Source: Gammaproteobacteria bacterium (GTDB lineage Bacteria; Pseudomonadota; Gammaproteobacteria; JAJPIJ01). Taken from it: a DNA stretch of 46,994 bases. Location of the stretch: assembly GCA_035501935.1 (NCBI GenBank), contig DATJVC010000023.1:1-46994 (forward strand), given 5' to 3'. This document shows positions 27,669-37,586 of this stretch, one piece after another. Made by a program: the position numbers and the translations under genes. How positions within the stretch are numbered: the first letter of the stretch is position 1; each line of letters begins with the position of its first letter. The notes under the pieces are model-generated. The model searched no databases. It saw only the letters and a program-made list of their open reading frames with translations, and was not told where the DNA came from.

Positions 27669-29972
27669 CTACGGATCCGCGGAAGGTTCCGGGGGACGAT
27701 TGGGGTTGATTTCCGTGACTTCCTCGTCCGAACTGCGATCCTCAGTAGAGTCAGGGTGATCTTCGAAGGAATGTTCCGTGACTGAAGAAGACGCTTCTTC
27801 CTGAGGCTCCGGATGTACCGCCGGCTCCTTGTGGAATCGCGGATGCAGTTCCGTGATCGCCTCGGAATCCTGCTCCGCTTCCATGCCGATGTGAGACTGC
27901 TCATCGCCAGCCATCGCCGGTTCTGATTCAGGGGCGGTCGCACCGCCATCTTCCGCATGGCGCTTTTCGGAGTGCACCTGCATGCCCCGCTCCCCCTCAC
28001 GGCGCCGGCGTCGGCCGCCGCGGCCACCTCGCCGACGTCGGCCACCACGGCGATGCTCGGAAGCCTCGTCTTCCTCGGGATGGACTTCGGCAGGCGCTGA
28101 AACAGCCGTGGGTGCGGCGGATTCCTCCACCGGTTTGGCGGGTGGATGGCGTGCGGGACGATGCCCCCCACCGCGATGCTTGGCGTCGCGGCCCGCCTTC
28201 GGTGCGGCATGATGTGGCTTGGGGCGCGCGGGACGATGATCCGGCTCGGCGGGCGCGGCCTGTTGATACCCCGCGTCATTGGCGGGGGCCGCCCCGAACA
28301 GGCGCGAGAACAGGCGCTTGGCGGTGCTCCAGAGCCCGGCTTCGGAAGTCACCACGGGCATGGTTCGCGGCGGTAGTCGCTTGTGCACGTCCTTGACGGC
28401 CGGTTCCTCATGGAGCGGCTTCAATGGCGGTGGTATTTCCGGCTCCTCCAGCGCGGGTGCGGCCACCAGCTTGTAGCTGCTTTCGCTGTGCGCCGAATGG
28501 CCGGTGTCCTGATCCCGCAGGCGCTCCAGTTTGAAATGCGGCGTCTCGAGGTTGATGTTGGGCACCAGCACCACGCTGATCTTGTGCCGTTCTTCTATGC
28601 GATGGATCTCGCGCCGCTTTTCGTTGAGCAGAAAGGTGGCGGCATCCACCGGCACCTGCGCCACCACCTTGGTGGTGGATTCCTTCATGGCCTCCTCCTC
28701 GATGAGGCGGAGGATGGACAGCGACAGTGATTCGACGCTGCGGATGGCCCCATTGCCGCTGCAACGCGGGCAGACGATGTGGCTGAATTCCGCCAGCGAA
28801 GGGCGCAGCCGCTGCCGCGACATTTCCAGCAGGCCGAAGCGGGAAATCTTGCCGACCTGCACCCGTGCCCGATCAACCTTCAGGCTTTCACGCAGGCGGT
28901 TTTCCACGTTCCGCTGGTTGCGCGGGTTCATCATGTCGATGAAATCGATCACGATCAATCCGCCCAGATCGCGCAGACGCAATTGCAGGGCGATCTCCTC
29001 GGCGGCTTCGAGATTGGTGTTGGTGGCGGTTTCCTCGATGTCGCCGCCGCGCGTGGCGCGCGCCGAATTGATGTCGATGGTGATCAGCGCCTCGGTCGGC
29101 TCGATGACAATGGAACCGCCGGAGGGCAGGGTGACTTCGCGATCGAACGCGGATTCGATCTGGCTTTCAATTTGATAGCGCGTGAACAGCGGAACGCTGT
29201 CGCTGTACAGTTTGAGCTTCTTCAGATTATGCGGCATGACATGCTGCATGAAATCCGCCGCTTTTTCGTATAGCGACTGATCATCGATGAGAATCTCGCC
29301 GATGTCGCTGCGGAGGTAATCGCGGATGGCGCGGATGATGACGTCGCGATCCTGATAGATCAGGAATGGTGCGTGACGTTCGCGCGCGGCTTCTTCTATG
29401 GCCTGCCACAACTTGAGCAGGTAATCGAAATCCCATTGCAAATCCTCCGGGCCCTTGCCCACCCCCGCGGTGCGGAGGATAAGGCTCATGCCTTCGGGAA
29501 CGTTCAGGGCGTTCATGGTGTCACGGGCTTCGTCGCGATCGGCGCCCTCGATCTGGCGCGAGACGCCCCCGCCGCGGGGATTATTGGGCATCAACACCAG
29601 ATAGCGCCCGGGGAGGCTGATGAAAGTGGTGAGCGCGGCGCCCTTGCTGCCGCGTTCGTCTTTTTCGACCTGGACGATCAGTTCCTGGCCTTCACGCAGC
29701 AGGTCACGGATGTTCTGACGGCCGCCGGCGGATTCGGAAAAATATGCGCGCGAGACTTCCTTGAGCGGCAGAAAACCATGACGTTCGGCGCCATAGTCGA
29801 CGAACGCAGCCTCAAGACTGGGCTCGATATGGACAATGCGGCCTTTGTAAACGTTGGACTTTCTTTGCTCCCGGCCGGTGGACTCGATATCCAGGTCGTA
29901 GAGCTTTTGTCCATCCACCAGTGCTACCCGCAACTCTTCCCGTTGAGTCGCGTTGATCAACATTCTTTTCAT
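27669..29972 (-). CDS. rne: Ribonuclease E, with shortened C-terminal scaffold
   Basis: RNase E starts most mRNA decay and processes rRNA and tRNA precursors. The start [20 protein letters not shown] is the same as in E. coli. Order: S1 domain within residues 36-120; the 5'-sensor/RNase H-like part; DNase I-like catalytic domain with D300 ([13 protein letters not shown]) and D343 ([20 protein letters not shown]), equivalent to E. coli D303 and D346; Zn-link C401-P-R-C404. The scaffold after residue ~510 is only about 250 residues (E. coli ~530). It is Pro/Ala/His-rich with an Arg cluster ([20 protein letters not shown]), probably RNA-binding, and an acidic tail. RNase G is excluded by this tail. 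Divergent from rluC, as in E. coli. Confidence 0.97.
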   Translation of the reverse strand: MKRMLINATQREELRVALVDGQKLYDLDIESTGREQRKSNVYKGRIVHIEPSLEAAFVDYGAERHGFLPLKEVSRAYFSESAGGRQNIRDLLREGQELIVQVEKDERGSKGAALTTFISLPGRYLVLMPNNPRGGGVSRQIEGADRDEARDTMNALNVPEGMSLILRTAGVGKGPEDLQWDFDYLLKLWQAIEEAARERHAPFLIYQDRDVIIRAIRDYLRSDIGEILIDDQSLYEKAADFMQHVMPHNLKKLKLYSDSVPLFTRYQIESQIESAFDREVTLPSGGSIVIEPTEALITIDINSARATRGGDIEETATNTNLEAAEEIALQLRLRDLGGLIVIDFIDMMNPRNQRNVENRLRESLKVDRARVQVGKISRFGLLEMSRQRLRPSLAEFSHIVCPRCSGNGAIRSVESLSLSILRLIEEEAMKESTTKVVAQVPVDAATFLLNEKRREIHRIEERHKISVVLVPNINLETPHFKLERLRDQDTGHSAHSESSYKLVAAPALEEPEIPPPLKPLHEEPAVKDVHKRLPPRTMPVVTSEAGLWSTAKRLFSRLFGAAPANDAGYQQAAPAEPDHRPARPKPHHAAPKAGRDAKHRGGGHRPARHPPAKPVEESAAPTAVSAPAEVHPEEDEASEHRRGGRRRRGGRGGRRRRREGERGMQVHSEKRHAEDGGATAPESEPAMAGDEQSHIGMEAEQDSEAITELHPRFHKEPAVHPEPQEEASSSVTEHSFEDHPDSTEDRSSDEEVTEINPNRPPEPSADP

Positions 29973-30325
29973 TATCGCAATCCCGTAGCGTCGGCGGCTG
30001 GTTTCCGGCGGCGGCGTCACTCTGGACCACCGCGCACTCGAACCCCGATTGCCACCGCCGTCGCTGATGCGCAACAGCGCGGCAACCACCGCGCACGCCT
30101 GTCAAATCCCACAACCCCAAGGGCGTGGAGAAAAAATTGAACGGTATCTCGGTGTCATGCGTACGTGGCGCATGCCCCCATGGCCCACTATGATGATAGC
30201 GGCGCCTACCGGTCAAACAGCCGCTGGCAGGCGCTAACCAGATGGATGCACAAGCGAGAAGACTTTAAAGATCATTGAGTTAGCGTACAAATCTCGCAAG
30301 CCAGCGGTTAGCTACTATATCAGCG
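29973..30325. promoter_or_regulatory. Divergent rne-rluC control region (353 nt, no gene)
   Basis: No protein or known RNA is recognised here. For rne (minus strand), TTGACC at 30216-30211 and CATAGT at 30192-30187 are 18 nt apart, which would give a leader of about 200 nt. A long rne leader is expected by analogy with E. coli, where RNase E represses its own mRNA through the 5' UTR. For rluC, a weak TTTAAA/TACAAA pair near 30264-30291 is possible. Both assignments are tentative. Confidence 0.4.
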
Positions 30326-31327
30326 ATGAGAATCTACGGCAATAAAACGGCCCTCAAGGGCATGGAAACGGCATTGGAACCGCGTCTGAGCGGCGTCCGG
30401 CATGTCCACGTGGACGGCGAACAAGCCGGCCGAAGGGTGGATAATTTCCTGTTTGGTTTGTTGAAGGACGTGCCTAAAAGCCGCGTCTATCGCATGTTGC
30501 GCACGGGGGAGGTGCGCATCAATGGACGGCGGGCAAAACCCGAGACGCGCCTGGCGGTGGATGATCGGGTGCGCATTCCACCCGTCCATGTGGAAAACAC
30601 CGCGCCCCGCGCCCACGGCACAGGCGCGACTCCGCTGCCGGTGACGGTGCTTCATGAGGATCCGGGCCTTTTGGTGATTGACAAGCCCGCCGGCATGGCG
30701 GTGCACGGCGGTTCGGGCATTCGTTTGGGGGCCATTGAACTGTTGCGGCGCCAGCGTCCGGAGTGTGCCTATCTCGAATTGGCGCACCGGCTGGATCGGG
30801 ACACCTCCGGCTGTCTGATGATCGCCAAGAAGCCGTCGATTTTGCGGTTGCTGCACGAACAACTGCGCTCGGGGCGGATTGAAAAACGCTATCTGGCGTT
30901 GGTGAGGGGCGCCTGGCAGGGAGGTGAACGGACGGTGCGGGCGCCGTTGCTCAAAAATATCCTCGCCGGCGGCGAGCGCCGGGTCAGCGTCAGCCGCGAC
31001 GGGAAGGAATCGGTTTCGCATTTTGCGCCAATACAGGTATTCCCGCAGGCCACCCTCGTGGAGGTTCTGCTGGAGACCGGGCGCACGCATCAAATCCGCG
31101 TCCACGCCGCGCATATAGGCCATCCCATCGCGGGTGACGGGAAATACGGCGATGTCAAATTCAATCGTGACATGAAACTTCGGGGACTGCGCCGCTTGTT
31201 TTTACACGCAGAGCGATTGCATCTGCCGGCACCAAGGCCGGATGAACGGTCATTGGAGTTCCACGCGCCGCTGCCGCAGGAATTGAACGCCGTACTCAAT
31301 GAACTTAAAACCGGGGTACAATTCTAA
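30326..31327 (+). CDS. rluC: 23S rRNA pseudouridine synthase RluC
   Basis: RluC makes three pseudouridines in 23S rRNA near the peptidyl-transferase centre (E. coli 955, 2504, 2580). 333 residues. N-terminal S4 RNA-binding domain (GRRVDNFLFGLLKDVPKSRV, YRMLRTGEVRINGRRAKPET), then the synthase domain with catalytic D157 in HRLDRDTSGCLMIAKK and the L-V-E-V-L-L-E-T-G-R-T-H-Q-I-R-V-H motif. The pairing with divergent rne supports RluC over RluD. ATG 30326 and an in-frame ATG at 30362 are both possible. Confidence 0.93.
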   Translation: MRIYGNKTALKGMETALEPRLSGVRHVHVDGEQAGRRVDNFLFGLLKDVPKSRVYRMLRTGEVRINGRRAKPETRLAVDDRVRIPPVHVENTAPRAHGTGATPLPVTVLHEDPGLLVIDKPAGMAVHGGSGIRLGAIELLRRQRPECAYLELAHRLDRDTSGCLMIAKKPSILRLLHEQLRSGRIEKRYLALVRGAWQGGERTVRAPLLKNILAGGERRVSVSRDGKESVSHFAPIQVFPQATLVEVLLETGRTHQIRVHAAHIGHPIAGDGKYGDVKFNRDMKLRGLRRLFLHAERLHLPAPRPDERSLEFHAPLPQELNAVLNELKTGVQF

Positions 31328-31359
31328 TTTCTGACACACATCACGACGCAAAGTAACTT

Positions 31360-32322
31360 ATGACGGAACCCGCACCCACATCGGCCGGCAGCAATGACTG
31401 GCAACGCCGGCTTGTTGATCGCTTCGCGTTCGAGGTGCTGGCCGAGCAGCGACGCAGCCGCCGGTGGGGGATTTTTTTTAAACTGCTGGGACTTGCCTAT
31501 CTGTTCTTGCTGCTTGCAGCCTACAGCGGTTCCAGTTGGAAGACCGGTGCCATTACCGCCGGACGTCATACTTCGCTCATCAATATCCAGGGAATCATCA
31601 GCGATGACGCGGATGCGAGCGCGGACAATGTCATCGGCAGCCTGCGGGAGGCCTTCGAGGACAAGAACACGGCCGCGATCATATTGCGCATCAACAGCCC
31701 CGGCGGCAGCCCGGTGCAGGCGGGTTATATCAACGATGAGATCTACCGCCTGCGTCAGAAACACCCGGACATCAAGGTATATGCGGTCATCACCGATATC
31801 TGTGCCTCCGGCGGCTATTACATTGCCTCGGCGGCGGATGAAATTTATGCCGACAAGGCCAGCATCGTGGGTTCCATCGGCGTGCTTATGGACGGATTCG
31901 GTTTTGTCGGCACCATGCAGAAATTGGGGGTGGAGCGACGCCTCCTGACTGCCGGCGAGCACAAGGGTTTGCTCGATCCCTTTTCACCGGAGAAACCCGA
32001 CGAAGTGGCGCACATCCAGGGTCTGCTCAAGGAAATTCATGACCAGTTCATCAATACCGTCAAGAAAGGTCGTCGCGATAGATTAAAGCTGGACGATCCG
32101 CAATTGTTTTCCGGATTGGTGTGGACCGGGGTGCAGGCGCTGGAGCTGGGGCTCGTCGACGGCCTGGGCAGCAGCAGCTATGTTGCCCGCGAGGTGATCA
32201 AGGAGGAAAAGATCGTCGATTACACCCACAAACAGGACTATTTCGAGCGGTTGACCAGCCGGATGGGCGCCACGTTGTACAATTCCTTCAGTCGCCTCGG
32301 CGAACCCGCCCTGTTACGCTGA
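31360..32322 (+). CDS. sppA: Signal peptide peptidase SppA (short, 36K type)
   Basis: Membrane-anchored serine protease thought to degrade cleaved signal peptides. 320 residues. One transmembrane anchor lies at about residues 39-56 (FFKLLGLAYLFLLLAAYS). The ClpP-like domain carries the nucleophile S150 in I-C-A-S-G-G-Y-Y and a Lys 52 residues later, K202 in GEHKGLLDPFSP; this spacing matches the Ser-Lys dyad of Bacillus SppA. Further family blocks are RINSPGGSPVQAGYINDEIY and SIVGSIGVLMDGFGF. It follows rluC by 32 bases and overlaps convergent maf by nine. Confidence 0.92.
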   Translation: MTEPAPTSAGSNDWQRRLVDRFAFEVLAEQRRSRRWGIFFKLLGLAYLFLLLAAYSGSSWKTGAITAGRHTSLINIQGIISDDADASADNVIGSLREAFEDKNTAAIILRINSPGGSPVQAGYINDEIYRLRQKHPDIKVYAVITDICASGGYYIASAADEIYADKASIVGSIGVLMDGFGFVGTMQKLGVERRLLTAGEHKGLLDPFSPEKPDEVAHIQGLLKEIHDQFINTVKKGRRDRLKLDDPQLFSGLVWTGVQALELGLVDGLGSSSYVAREVIKEEKIVDYTHKQDYFERLTSRMGATLYNSFSRLGEPALLR

Positions 32323-32925
32323 ATGGGCGGCGGGCGCGAACACATCGATGCCGGCGTTGGCCAGCATGCGCGTCAAGGTGATCAACGGCAGTCCGATGAG
32401 CGCCGTTGGATCGTCGCCGGACATTTTCTCAAATAGTGCGATGCCGAGTCCTTCGGACTTGAAACTGCCGACGCAATCGTAGGGTTGTTCGCGCAACAGA
32501 TAGGATTGCAATTCCTCATCCGTGTAATTGCGCATGTGGACCGTATAAGGCACGCATTCCACCTGCTCGGTGCCCTGTGCGGCGTCCAGAACGCAGATTC
32601 CCGTGAGAAAAGTCACCGGGCGTCCCCGCATCAATATCAATTGCTCCGCCGCCCTCTGAAAATCCCCCGCCTTGCCGAGCATCTGCGATCCCAGGGTGGC
32701 CACCTGGTCCGCCCCGATGATCAGGGCCGCTGGAAAGCGGATCGCAATGGCCCGCGCCTTGTGCCGCGCCAACCGGATGACCAGATCGGCCGGCACCTCC
32801 CCCGCATGTTGCGACTCATCCACCGCCGGCGCGAATGTGGTGAACGGCAACCCCAGGCGCTGCAGCAGCATTTTTCGGTAAGGGGAAGAGGAGGCCAGAA
32901 CGACCCGTGACGGGGCTGAAGACAT
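32314..32925 (-). CDS. maf: Maf-like nucleotide pyrophosphatase (YceF type)
   Basis: Maf proteins hydrolyse non-canonical or modified nucleoside triphosphates to monophosphates; YceF prefers 7-methyl-GTP. 203 residues. Signatures: V-V-L-A-S-S-S-P-Y-R-K-M-L-L-Q-R-L at the N-terminus, FAPAVDESQHAGE, IIGADQVATLGSQMLGKAGD and YDCVGSFKSEGLGIALFEKM with DPTALIGLPL. The placement beside yceD-rpmF-plsX is that of E. coli yceF. It diverges from yceD. Confidence 0.92.
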   Translation of the reverse strand: MSSAPSRVVLASSSPYRKMLLQRLGLPFTTFAPAVDESQHAGEVPADLVIRLARHKARAIAIRFPAALIIGADQVATLGSQMLGKAGDFQRAAEQLILMRGRPVTFLTGICVLDAAQGTEQVECVPYTVHMRNYTDEELQSYLLREQPYDCVGSFKSEGLGIALFEKMSGDDPTALIGLPLITLTRMLANAGIDVFAPAAHSA

Positions 32926-32950
32926 GGGATCAATTAGCTTTTGAGTTTGT

Positions 32951-32970
32951 CCGGCATATATAATAGCCGG
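32951..32970 (+). promoter_or_regulatory. TATAAT box inside a CCGGC/GCCGG inverted repeat, upstream of yceD
   Basis: A perfect TATAAT (32959-32964) lies between inverted arms CCGGC (32951-32955) and GCCGG (32966-32970). The yceD ATG at 32975 is ten bases beyond the -10, with no Shine-Dalgarno between, suggesting a leaderless or nearly leaderless message. A clear -35 is absent. The arms could be an operator. Confidence 0.45.
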
Positions 32971-32974
32971 CCTT

Positions 32975-33496
32975 ATGGGTGGGGTATTACCCGATTATAT
33001 TGAGCCGCTGCGGCTGGCAGAAGCCGGGGCGCATCTCAACGGAGCGATACCTGCGGAACGCATGCCCAGGTTGGCGCCCTTGCTGATCAAGGGCGCGGAT
33101 GCGGGTGACGTTTGCGTCGATTTTCATTTTAATGATGATGGCGAAGGTCATCCGGTGTTGACGGGCCGGCTGACCGCCACATTGCCGGTATCCTGCCAGC
33201 GCTGTCTGCAAGCCATGACTGTGCGTATCGATGCGCCGGTGCGATTACGCATGGTTCGGGATGAGGGTGAGACGCCGCCTGATGTGGATGTGCTGCTTGT
33301 GACCACAGAGGCCATGTCACTTGCCCATATTGCCGAGGAGGAGTTGCTGTTGAGCATGCCGATGACGGCCAGGCATCCACAGGCCGATTGTCCCGTGAAA
33401 CTGCCGCGTGGACAGGGTCCGGCGGGTGAGCATCCTTTTGCGGCCCTGGCGGCGCTGAAGAGGGAGGGGCGGACGAAGCATTCTGACGTTAAGTGA
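32975..33496 (+). CDS. yceD: YceD/DUF177 23S rRNA accumulation protein
   Basis: A 173-residue protein of the DUF177 family, implicated in 23S rRNA accumulation and ribosome biogenesis. The family's C-x-x-C pair is seen as S-C-Q-R-C-L-Q at about residues 74-77, and a later Cys in H-P-Q-A-D-C-P-V-K. The E-E-E-L-L-L-S-M-P segment is typical, and the C-terminal NPFAAL-like block reads HPFAALAALKREG. It directly precedes rpmF, an association known widely, and opens the long plsX-fab operon. Confidence 0.9.
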   Translation: MGGVLPDYIEPLRLAEAGAHLNGAIPAERMPRLAPLLIKGADAGDVCVDFHFNDDGEGHPVLTGRLTATLPVSCQRCLQAMTVRIDAPVRLRMVRDEGETPPDVDVLLVTTEAMSLAHIAEEELLLSMPMTARHPQADCPVKLPRGQGPAGEHPFAALAALKREGRTKHSDVK

Positions 33497-33530
33497 CACT
33501 ATCATATGAGTTTCAGTAAGGAGATCCATC

Positions 33531-33710
33531 ATGGCGGTACATCAAAATCGTAAAACATCTTCGCGGCGCGGCATGCATCGATCGCACGATGCACTGACAC
33601 CGGCCACTTTGTCGACCGAACCCACCAGTGGCGAGGTGCATCGCCGGCACCATGTAAGCCCCGACGGTTACTACAAAGGCAAGAAGGTCATTCGCGACGC
33701 GGGCGAATAG
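33531..33710 (+). CDS. rpmF: 50S ribosomal protein L32
   Basis: Fifty-nine codons from ATG 33531 to TAG 33710, with AAGGAG seven bases upstream. The translation starts [20 protein letters not shown] and ends [20 protein letters not shown], matching proteobacterial L32 (the usual start [20 protein letters not shown]). It lacks the Cys4 zinc motif of some L32 paralogues, as is normal for gammaproteobacteria. Position between yceD and plsX is conserved. Confidence 0.97.
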   Translation: MAVHQNRKTSSRRGMHRSHDALTPATLSTEPTSGEVHRRHHVSPDGYYKGKKVIRDAGE

Positions 33711-33749
33711 TCCGCCCGCGCTCCATTCGCGCTGCCTGGCCGGCGTCTT

Positions 33750-34766
33750 GTGCATACTCGAATCGCGGTGGACGCGATGGGTGGGGACTTCGGCCCGCGT
33801 GCCACCGTGCCGGCGGCGCTGGCCGCCATGCGCAAATATCCCGATCTGGCCCTGATCCTGGTGGGCGATGGCGATGTGCTGCGCCGGGCGCTGGTCGCGC
33901 AAGGCGTCCCGGAGGGCGAGCGGCTGGTGGTGCGGCATGCCTCCCAGCAGGTTGAGATGCATGATTTGCCTTCGCAGGTCCTGCGCAAGAAGAAAGACTC
34001 CTCCATGCGGGTGGCCGTCGATCTGATAAAGGAGGGATTGGCGCAGGCTTGCGTCAGCGCCGGCAACACGGGGGCGCTCATGGCCATCGCGCATTTTGTT
34101 TTGAAGACCCTACCGGGCATCGATCGACCCGCGATATGCACCGCGCTTCCCGGCGTGCACGGACACACCCATATGCTGGATCTGGGCGCCAATGTGGATT
34201 CCAGTTCCGAGGAGCTCTTTCAATTTGCGGTCATGGGCAGCGTGCTCACCAGCGCGGTTGAGAACAAGGAGCGGCCCACCGTGGCGCTGCTGAATATCGG
34301 TGAGGAGGAAATCAAGGGCAATGATCGCGTCAAGCAGACTGCGGCCCTGCTGGCTGGCAGTTCACTGAACTATGTCGGCTATGTCGAAGGCGATGACATC
34401 TTCGAGGGCAGGGTTGACGTCATCGTTTGCGACGGCTTCGTGGGCAATATCGCCCTCAAGACAGCTGAAGGTGTCGCCCGCGCCCTCGTGCAGTTTGCGC
34501 GGGAGGAGTTCACGCGATCAACCTTCACAAGAATGGCGGCCCTGCTCAGCCGGCCGGCGTTGCGCGCGGTCAGGAAACGGCTGGACCCCCGTGAATACAA
34601 CGGCGCCAGTCTGCTCGGGCTGCGCGGCATTGTCATCAAGAGTCACGGCAGCGCCGATGATTTGTCTTTTCTGCGCGCCATCGAGGAGGCACGGCTGGAG
34701 ATTGAAAAGAATGTGCCGGAACGGATTTCCCAGCAGTTGAGCGCCTATCTGGGGACGGCACAATGA
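33750..34766 (+). CDS. plsX: Phosphate acyltransferase PlsX
   Basis: PlsX converts acyl-ACP to acyl-phosphate, the acyl donor for PlsY in phospholipid synthesis; it is a peripheral membrane enzyme. 338 residues. Signatures: [13 protein letters not shown] at the start, [57 protein letters not shown] and [20 protein letters not shown]. It starts at GTG 33750 and overlaps fabH by four bases (ATGA). Confidence 0.98.
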   Translation: MHTRIAVDAMGGDFGPRATVPAALAAMRKYPDLALILVGDGDVLRRALVAQGVPEGERLVVRHASQQVEMHDLPSQVLRKKKDSSMRVAVDLIKEGLAQACVSAGNTGALMAIAHFVLKTLPGIDRPAICTALPGVHGHTHMLDLGANVDSSSEELFQFAVMGSVLTSAVENKERPTVALLNIGEEEIKGNDRVKQTAALLAGSSLNYVGYVEGDDIFEGRVDVIVCDGFVGNIALKTAEGVARALVQFAREEFTRSTFTRMAALLSRPALRAVRKRLDPREYNGASLLGLRGIVIKSHGSADDLSFLRAIEEARLEIEKNVPERISQQLSAYLGTAQ

Positions 34767-35740
34767 ACGTCGTTCACTATTCCAGAATAGCGGGCACGGG
34801 CGGATATCTGCCCGCACAGGTGTTGACCAACGCCGACCTGGAAAAGCGGATCGATACCACGGACGCCTGGATCAGCGAGCGTACGGGAATAAAAAAACGT
34901 CATATCGCCGCCGCCAATGAAACCACTTGTGATCTGGCCGAGCACGCCGCCCGGCGGGCGCTGACCGCGGCGCAAATCACGGCGGGCATGCTTGATTTAA
35001 TCATCGTCGCCACCACCACGCCCGACGTGGTTTTCCCCAGCACCGCCTGCCTGCTGCAGGCGCGTCTGGGCATCGGGGGTTGCGCCGCATTCGACGTGCA
35101 GGCCGTCTGCACAGGATTCATTTATGCGCTGGCGATTGCCGATCAATTCATCCGCGGTGGCACATCGCGGCGGGTGCTGGTGGTGGGGGCCGAAACGCTG
35201 TCGCGCATCATCGACTGGACCGATCGCAGCACTTGCGTGTTGTTCGGCGACGGCGCGGGCGCGGTGGTGCTGGAGGCCGCCGATCGGCCCGGCATCTTGA
35301 GCACGCATCTGCATGCCGACGGACAATATCAATCCCTGCTGCATGTGCCCGCCGGGGTATCCAAGGGCTACGACCAATTGCGCAATGGCGAGGCCTACAT
35401 GCAGATGGAGGGCAAGGAGGTCTTCAAAGTAGCCGTGAACACGCTGGGGCGCATCGCGGATGAAACCCTGGCGCACAACCAGATGGATCGGTCCCAGATC
35501 GACTGGCTGGTGCCGCACCAGGCCAACCATCGAATCATCGCCGCCACCGCGGAAAAACTAAAATTGCCCATGTCGCAGGTGGTGGTGACGGTGGCGGAGC
35601 ACGGCAATACCTCGGCGGCCTCGGTCCCGCTGGCGCTCGATGTCGCGGTGCGCGACGGCCGCATCAAGCGCGGTGAAATCCTCCTGCTGGAAGCCTTCGG
35701 CGGCGGCTTCACCTGGGGCTCCGCGCTGTTGCGATATTAA
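34763..35740 (+). CDS. fabH: 3-oxoacyl-ACP synthase III FabH
   Basis: FabH condenses acetyl-CoA with malonyl-ACP to start fatty acid synthesis. 325 residues, thiolase fold. Catalytic triad: C116 ([15 protein letters not shown]), H252 ([12 protein letters not shown]) and N282 ([15 protein letters not shown]). The N-terminus reads [13 protein letters not shown], and the end [16 protein letters not shown] is typical. fabD begins on the base after the stop codon. Confidence 0.98.
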   Translation: MNVVHYSRIAGTGGYLPAQVLTNADLEKRIDTTDAWISERTGIKKRHIAAANETTCDLAEHAARRALTAAQITAGMLDLIIVATTTPDVVFPSTACLLQARLGIGGCAAFDVQAVCTGFIYALAIADQFIRGGTSRRVLVVGAETLSRIIDWTDRSTCVLFGDGAGAVVLEAADRPGILSTHLHADGQYQSLLHVPAGVSKGYDQLRNGEAYMQMEGKEVFKVAVNTLGRIADETLAHNQMDRSQIDWLVPHQANHRIIAATAEKLKLPMSQVVVTVAEHGNTSAASVPLALDVAVRDGRIKRGEILLLEAFGGGFTWGSALLRY

Positions 35741-36682
35741 ATGTCGCTCGCGTTTGTTTTTCCCGGCCAGGGTTCACAGTCCGTCGGCATGTTGAATGCG
35801 CTGGCGGCGCACAGCCCGGTCATCGAAGCTGCTTTTGCGCAGGCCTCGGCGGCATTGGGCCATGACCTCTGGCGGGTGGTGCGCGAAGGGCCGGAGAAAA
35901 AATTAAACAGTACGGTAATGACGCAACCGGCCATGCTGGCCGCAGGCGTTGCCATCTGGCGTTTGTGGCGCGAGCGGGGCGGCGTGATGCCGCAAATCAT
36001 GGCCGGCCACAGTCTTGGGGAATACACGGCCCTGGTATGCGCGGACGCGCTTGATTTTGAAGCTGCGGTCACTCTCGTGGCGGCGCGCGGGCGCTGCATG
36101 CAGGAGGCGGTGCCCGAAGGCAGCGGCGCCATGGCGGCAATCGTGGGTCTGGAATTGGAACCGTTGCAGCAGATCTGCGCCCATGCCGCGCATGGGGAGG
36201 TGGTCGCCTGCGCCAATCTCAATGCGCCGGGGCAAATAGTCATCGCCGGTCTTCGGGCGGCGGTGGGGCGGGCGATGGAGGCCGCGAAACAGGCAGGCGC
36301 GAAACGTGCCGTGCTCCTGCCGGTCAGTGTGCCGTCGCATTGCGAATTGATGCGCCCGGCCGCCGATCGATTCCACGCTGTTTTGAACAAATTACCCTTG
36401 CAATCCCCGCATATCCGCATCCTGCACAATTATGACGTGGAATCTCATGATTCGCCTTCGGACATCGTCGAGGCGTTGCGGCGGCAGCTTTACAGTCCCG
36501 TGCGCTGGATAGAAACTACGCAAAAGATCGCCGCCAGCGGCGTGCGTTTCCTGATCGAGGCCGGTCCGGGCAGGGTGCTGAGCGGGCTGTGCAAACGCAT
36601 CGACAAGACATTGCAATGTCTGCCGGTTTACGATCCGGAAACATTACAGGCGGCACTGACCGCGACTTCGGGGGGACAATAA
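35741..36682 (+). CDS. fabD: Malonyl-CoA:ACP transacylase FabD
   Basis: FabD loads malonyl groups from CoA onto ACP. 313 residues. F-V-F-P-G-Q-G-S-Q-S-V-G-M at the start; nucleophile S91 in M-A-G-H-S-L-G-E-Y-T-A-L; R116-like site in AARGRCMQEAVPEGSGAMAA; active-site His at residue 200 in VSVPSHCELM; C-terminal EAGPGRVLSGLCKRI. Immediately abuts fabH and fabG with no intergenic bases, implying tight translational coupling. Confidence 0.98.
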   Translation: MSLAFVFPGQGSQSVGMLNALAAHSPVIEAAFAQASAALGHDLWRVVREGPEKKLNSTVMTQPAMLAAGVAIWRLWRERGGVMPQIMAGHSLGEYTALVCADALDFEAAVTLVAARGRCMQEAVPEGSGAMAAIVGLELEPLQQICAHAAHGEVVACANLNAPGQIVIAGLRAAVGRAMEAAKQAGAKRAVLLPVSVPSHCELMRPAADRFHAVLNKLPLQSPHIRILHNYDVESHDSPSDIVEALRRQLYSPVRWIETTQKIAASGVRFLIEAGPGRVLSGLCKRIDKTLQCLPVYDPETLQAALTATSGGQ

Positions 36683-37426
36683 ATGGAATTGTCCGGGCAA
36701 ATCGCGCTGGTTACCGGCGCCAGCCGTGGCATCGGCGCCGCGATTGCACAGGCCCTGGCGCAACAGGGCGCCATGGTCATCGGTACGTCGACGACCGCTG
36801 CCGGCGCGGCGACCATCAGTCAGGCGCTGCAAGGGTTCAATCCCGCCGCACAGGGCGTGGTGCTGGATGTGACTCAGCCAGGCTCCATAGAAGCATTGAT
36901 GATCGCATTGGAAGCGCAGAAGCTGAGTCCCTCCATCCTGATCAATAACGCGGCGATCACCCGTGACAATCTGCTGATGCGGATGAAAGATGAAGAATGG
37001 GAGGCCGTGGTGAACGCCAATCTGTCCTCCGTGTTTCGTCTTTGCAAAGCGGTGCTTCGAGGCATGATCAAGGCGCGCTTTGGGCGCATCATCAATATCT
37101 CCTCCGTGGTGGGAGAGACGGGAAATCCGGGGCAGTGCAATTACGCCGCCGCCAAGGCCGGCCTGTCCGGGTTCACCAAATCGCTGGCCCGCGAAGTGGC
37201 CAGCCGTGGCATCACCGTAAATGCGGTGGCACCGGGGTTCATTGACACCGACATGACCCGTGCGCTCAACGAGGCGCAGCGTGAAGCCCTGTTGTCGCAG
37301 ATCCCCGTCAACCGGTTGGGCAGACCGGAGGACGTCGCCGCCGCCGTGGTCTTTCTGGCCTCCAAATCAACCACCTATATCACCGGGGAAACCCTGCACG
37401 TGAATGGCGGCATGTACATGCCGTAA
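36683..37426 (+). CDS. fabG: 3-oxoacyl-ACP reductase FabG
   Basis: NADPH-dependent ketoacyl-ACP reductase of fatty acid elongation, 247 residues, short-chain dehydrogenase fold. The cofactor motif is TGASRGIG near residue 13. Catalytic residues are Ser in INISSVVGETGNPGQCNYAA, then Y154 and K158 (Y-A-A-A-K). The end N-R-L-G-R-P-E-D-V-A and Y-I-T-G-E-T-L-H-V-N-G-G-M-Y-M is characteristic. An AT-rich stretch follows directly. Confidence 0.98.
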   Translation: MELSGQIALVTGASRGIGAAIAQALAQQGAMVIGTSTTAAGAATISQALQGFNPAAQGVVLDVTQPGSIEALMIALEAQKLSPSILINNAAITRDNLLMRMKDEEWEAVVNANLSSVFRLCKAVLRGMIKARFGRIINISSVVGETGNPGQCNYAAAKAGLSGFTKSLAREVASRGITVNAVAPGFIDTDMTRALNEAQREALLSQIPVNRLGRPEDVAAAVVFLASKSTTYITGETLHVNGGMYMP

Positions 37427-37538
37427 ATGTTTATTTATAACTTTAATTATACAATATAACTAATTGATATTATATATAAAATTAATATTTATACAAATGA
37501 TAATTTTTGCTTGCAAGTTGAGTGGTTTCCACTAAACT
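37427..37538 (+). promoter_or_regulatory. AT-rich block and candidate acpP promoter
   Basis: From the fabG stop to 37510, only nine of 84 bases are G or C (counted by eye), unlike its GC-rich surroundings. A promoter candidate follows: TTGCAA at 37511-37516 and TAAACT at 37533-37538, spacer 16. The AT block sits where an UP element would lie. acpP is among the most abundant bacterial proteins, so an extra strong promoter here makes sense. Confidence 0.55.
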
Positions 37539-37586
37539 AACGCCGCCGCAGAGATGGCGGCCAAAACGTTGGAGGAGTCATCCGCT

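Noticed and set aside
27227-28279. 350-codon minus-strand frame spanning the end of prfC and rne
   Set aside because: It is a shadow frame of the Arg/Pro-rich rne tail and crosses two well-supported genes. No recognisable domain.
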